Source: Timburyella sp030842085
GTDB lineage: Bacteria; Bacillota; Clostridia; Oscillospirales; Acutalibacteraceae
Length of the DNA stretch: 7,045 bases
Reading direction: 5' to 3'
Assembly (NCBI GenBank): GCA_030842085.1
Contig: JAUUSE010000073.1
Span: 1 to 7,045, forward strand
The translations under genes were made by a program, and so were the position numbers. The notes under the pieces are model-generated. The model did not search any database and was not told where the DNA came from. It saw nothing but the letters and a program-made list of their open reading frames with translations. The stretch's first letter is position 1. Each line of letters starts with the position of its first letter. Shown piece by piece: positions 6,429 through 7,045 of the stretch.

Positions 6429-6462
6429 AGGTAAAATAAAAGTTTGATTATTTTTACCTTTT
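6429..6462 (+). terminator. AT-rich intrinsic terminator after tRNA-Thr
   Basis: AGGTAAAATAA (6429-6439) pairs with TTATTTTTACCT (6448-6459) with a single bulged base, followed by three more Ts. It is AT-rich and may be leaky, so some transcripts could continue into tRNA-Tyr, which has only weak promoter signals of its own. Confidence 0.6.
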
Positions 6463-6530
6463 CATTTACCAGTTGAGACTGCGTTTTTTATTGTAAAAAG
6501 CGGAACTTCCGCATAACAACTGGACAATAT

Positions 6531-6615
6531 GGGAGATTTCCCGAGTGGCCAAAGGGGGCAGACTGTAAATCTGTTGTCTTCGACTTCGGTGGTTCGAATC
6601 CACCATCTCCCACCA
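6531..6615 (+). tRNA. tRNA-Tyr (anticodon GUA)
   Basis: This 85-base class II tRNA has acceptor GGGAGAT/ATCTCCC, anticodon stem GCAGA/TCTGT with loop CTGTAAA (anticodon GTA, reading UAC and UAU), the long variable arm expected of bacterial tRNA-Tyr, T-arm GGTGG-TTCGAAT-CCACC, and an encoded CCA at 6613-6615. No clear promoter lies between it and tRNA-Thr. The small perfect inverted repeat GCGGAA-C-TTCCGC sits at 6500-6512, upstream of the gene. Confidence 0.96.
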
Positions 6616-6620
6616 GATTA

Positions 6621-6651
6621 TGTGCCTGATTTTACTGTCAGGCACATTTTT
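6621..6651 (+). terminator. Intrinsic terminator after tRNA-Tyr
   Basis: TGTGCCTGA (6621-6629) pairs perfectly with TCAGGCACA (6638-6646) around an eight-base loop and is followed by TTTTT (6647-6651). It lies six bases after the tRNA CCA end and is the clear end of the tRNA transcription unit. Confidence 0.92.
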
Positions 6652-6758
6652 CTTAGTATTCATGCGGGTTTGCGGGCTTTTTAGAGCGCAAAATCCAAAG
6701 TGATTTTCCATAGATGCCTTTTCCAAAAAATAGCAAAACAAAGACTTTTTATGAGCAT

Positions 6759-6805
6759 AAGCGGAGTTTTCACCTGATTTTTCAGGCTGGGAACTCCGCT
6801 TTTTT
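6759..6805 (+). terminator. Strong terminator-like hairpin
   Basis: AAGCGGAGTT (6759-6768) pairs with AACTCCGCTT (6792-6801), and the helix continues inward through two G-U pairs and a bulge to CCTGA/TCAGG around a T4 loop. It ends in a run of Ts (6800-6805). It is a good plus-strand intrinsic terminator by shape, but no gene lies between the tRNA-Tyr terminator and this point. It may be a backup terminator or mark the end of an unrecognised short transcript. Confidence 0.7.
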
Positions 6806-6913
6806 GCGTTTACCACTCTTTTTTCCCGTTGTCGGAACTGTAAAAGTTTTCGGCAGATATATAGATAGATTGACGGAAGCCCCAAATGGGTCAATTTCAA
6901 GCCCTCAAAATAC

Positions 6914-6936
6914 AAGGGGGTAGTGCGCCCTTTTTT
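6914..6936 (+). terminator. Possible short terminator
   Basis: AAGGG (6914-6918) pairs with CCCTT (6928-6932) around a nine-base loop, and the T-run continues to 6936. The stem is short, so support is limited. Confidence 0.35.
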
Positions 6937-6970
6937 AGAACCGCTCCGGCTGAATGGCCGGGGCGGTTTT
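6937..6970. terminator. GC-rich hairpin, possible bidirectional terminator
   Basis: AACCGC-T-CCGGC (6939-6950) pairs with GCCGG-G-GCGGTT (6957-6968) through twelve positions, one of them a T-G wobble, around TGAATG. Four Ts end the hairpin on the plus strand (6967-6970); the minus strand ends in TTCT. It would suit a boundary between the tRNA unit and a convergent gene to the right. Confidence 0.5.
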
Positions 6971-7045
6971 CCGCTTTCCCCCCTCTCACACTCTCCCCCC
7001 TAATACTTTACCAGCTGGGAAAGAACAAGATAACTCTAAGCTCTA

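Larger units (their letters stand above)
6652..7045. other. Gene-free right end with stacked hairpins
   Basis: No supported gene lies in this stretch. It contains terminator-like hairpins at 6759-6805, 6914-6936 and 6937-6970, a small inverted repeat ATTGAC/GTCAAT at 6869-6895 enclosing CCCA/TGGG, and a C-rich tract at about 6978-7000. The last 60 bases show no open frame on either strand that can be told from chance. A gene converging from the right is possible but lies outside the window. Confidence 0.5.

Noticed and set aside
6466..6915. 149-codon minus-strand open frame containing VDSNHRSRRQQIYSLPPLA
   Set aside because: That peptide is the antisense translation of the tRNA-Tyr gene, a familiar artefact; the rest covers terminator hairpins.
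6986..7042. C-terminal end of a minus-strand gene entering from the right
   Set aside because: The frame ending at TGA 6988-6986 meets a stop at 7045-7043, leaving 18 codons; the other frames are also too short to judge.
1..7045. CRISPR array, insertion sequence or prophage
   Set aside because: No regularly spaced repeats, transposase, integrase or phage-like genes were seen on either strand.

Overview
The window looks like chromosomal DNA from an endospore-forming member of the Bacillota, most likely class Clostridia. It carries spoIIE, a gene confined to spore formers. Its lexA has a Bacillus/Clostridium-type SOS box, and both tRNA genes encode their own CCA end. The genes have moderate GC but use ATA heavily for isoleucine, and several intergenic stretches are very AT-rich. 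No phage, transposase, CRISPR array or defence module is visible. The content is mostly housekeeping, and I did not find a clear new multi-gene system.

Layout, left to right. 1-769 (minus): N-terminal two thirds of a PLP-dependent aminotransferase that runs off the left edge. 770-1996: about 1.2 kb with no convincing gene, but with several hairpins and palindromes; the best is an 18-bp stem at 1394-1433 that pairs completely only as minus-strand RNA. 1997-4333 (minus): spoIIE, the forespore phosphatase that leads to activation of SigF. 4334-4882: AT-rich divergent control region. It holds a candidate spoIIE promoter with an unusual 21-bp spacer and a strong lexA promoter whose -35 is overlapped by an SOS box. 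4883-5467 (plus): lexA, with all catalytic residues of autocleavage. 5468-5719: small hairpins, two tandem DnaA-box-like 9-mers and an AT palindrome. 5720-6058 (plus): an unrecognised 112-residue protein with four predicted membrane segments. 6292-6651: tRNA-Thr(UGU) with a textbook promoter, a hairpin terminator, tRNA-Tyr(GUA) and a strong terminator. 6652-7045: no gene, but further terminator-like hairpins.

The genes do not form one operon. spoIIE and lexA are divergent and each seems to be controlled on its own: spoIIE by a sporulation-type promoter, lexA by DNA-damage autorepression. The parts most worth a second look are the structured 1.2-kb gap downstream of spoIIE, the 21-bp-spaced spoIIE promoter, the tandem DnaA boxes ahead of the small membrane protein, and a G-G mismatch in the T-stem of tRNA-Thr.
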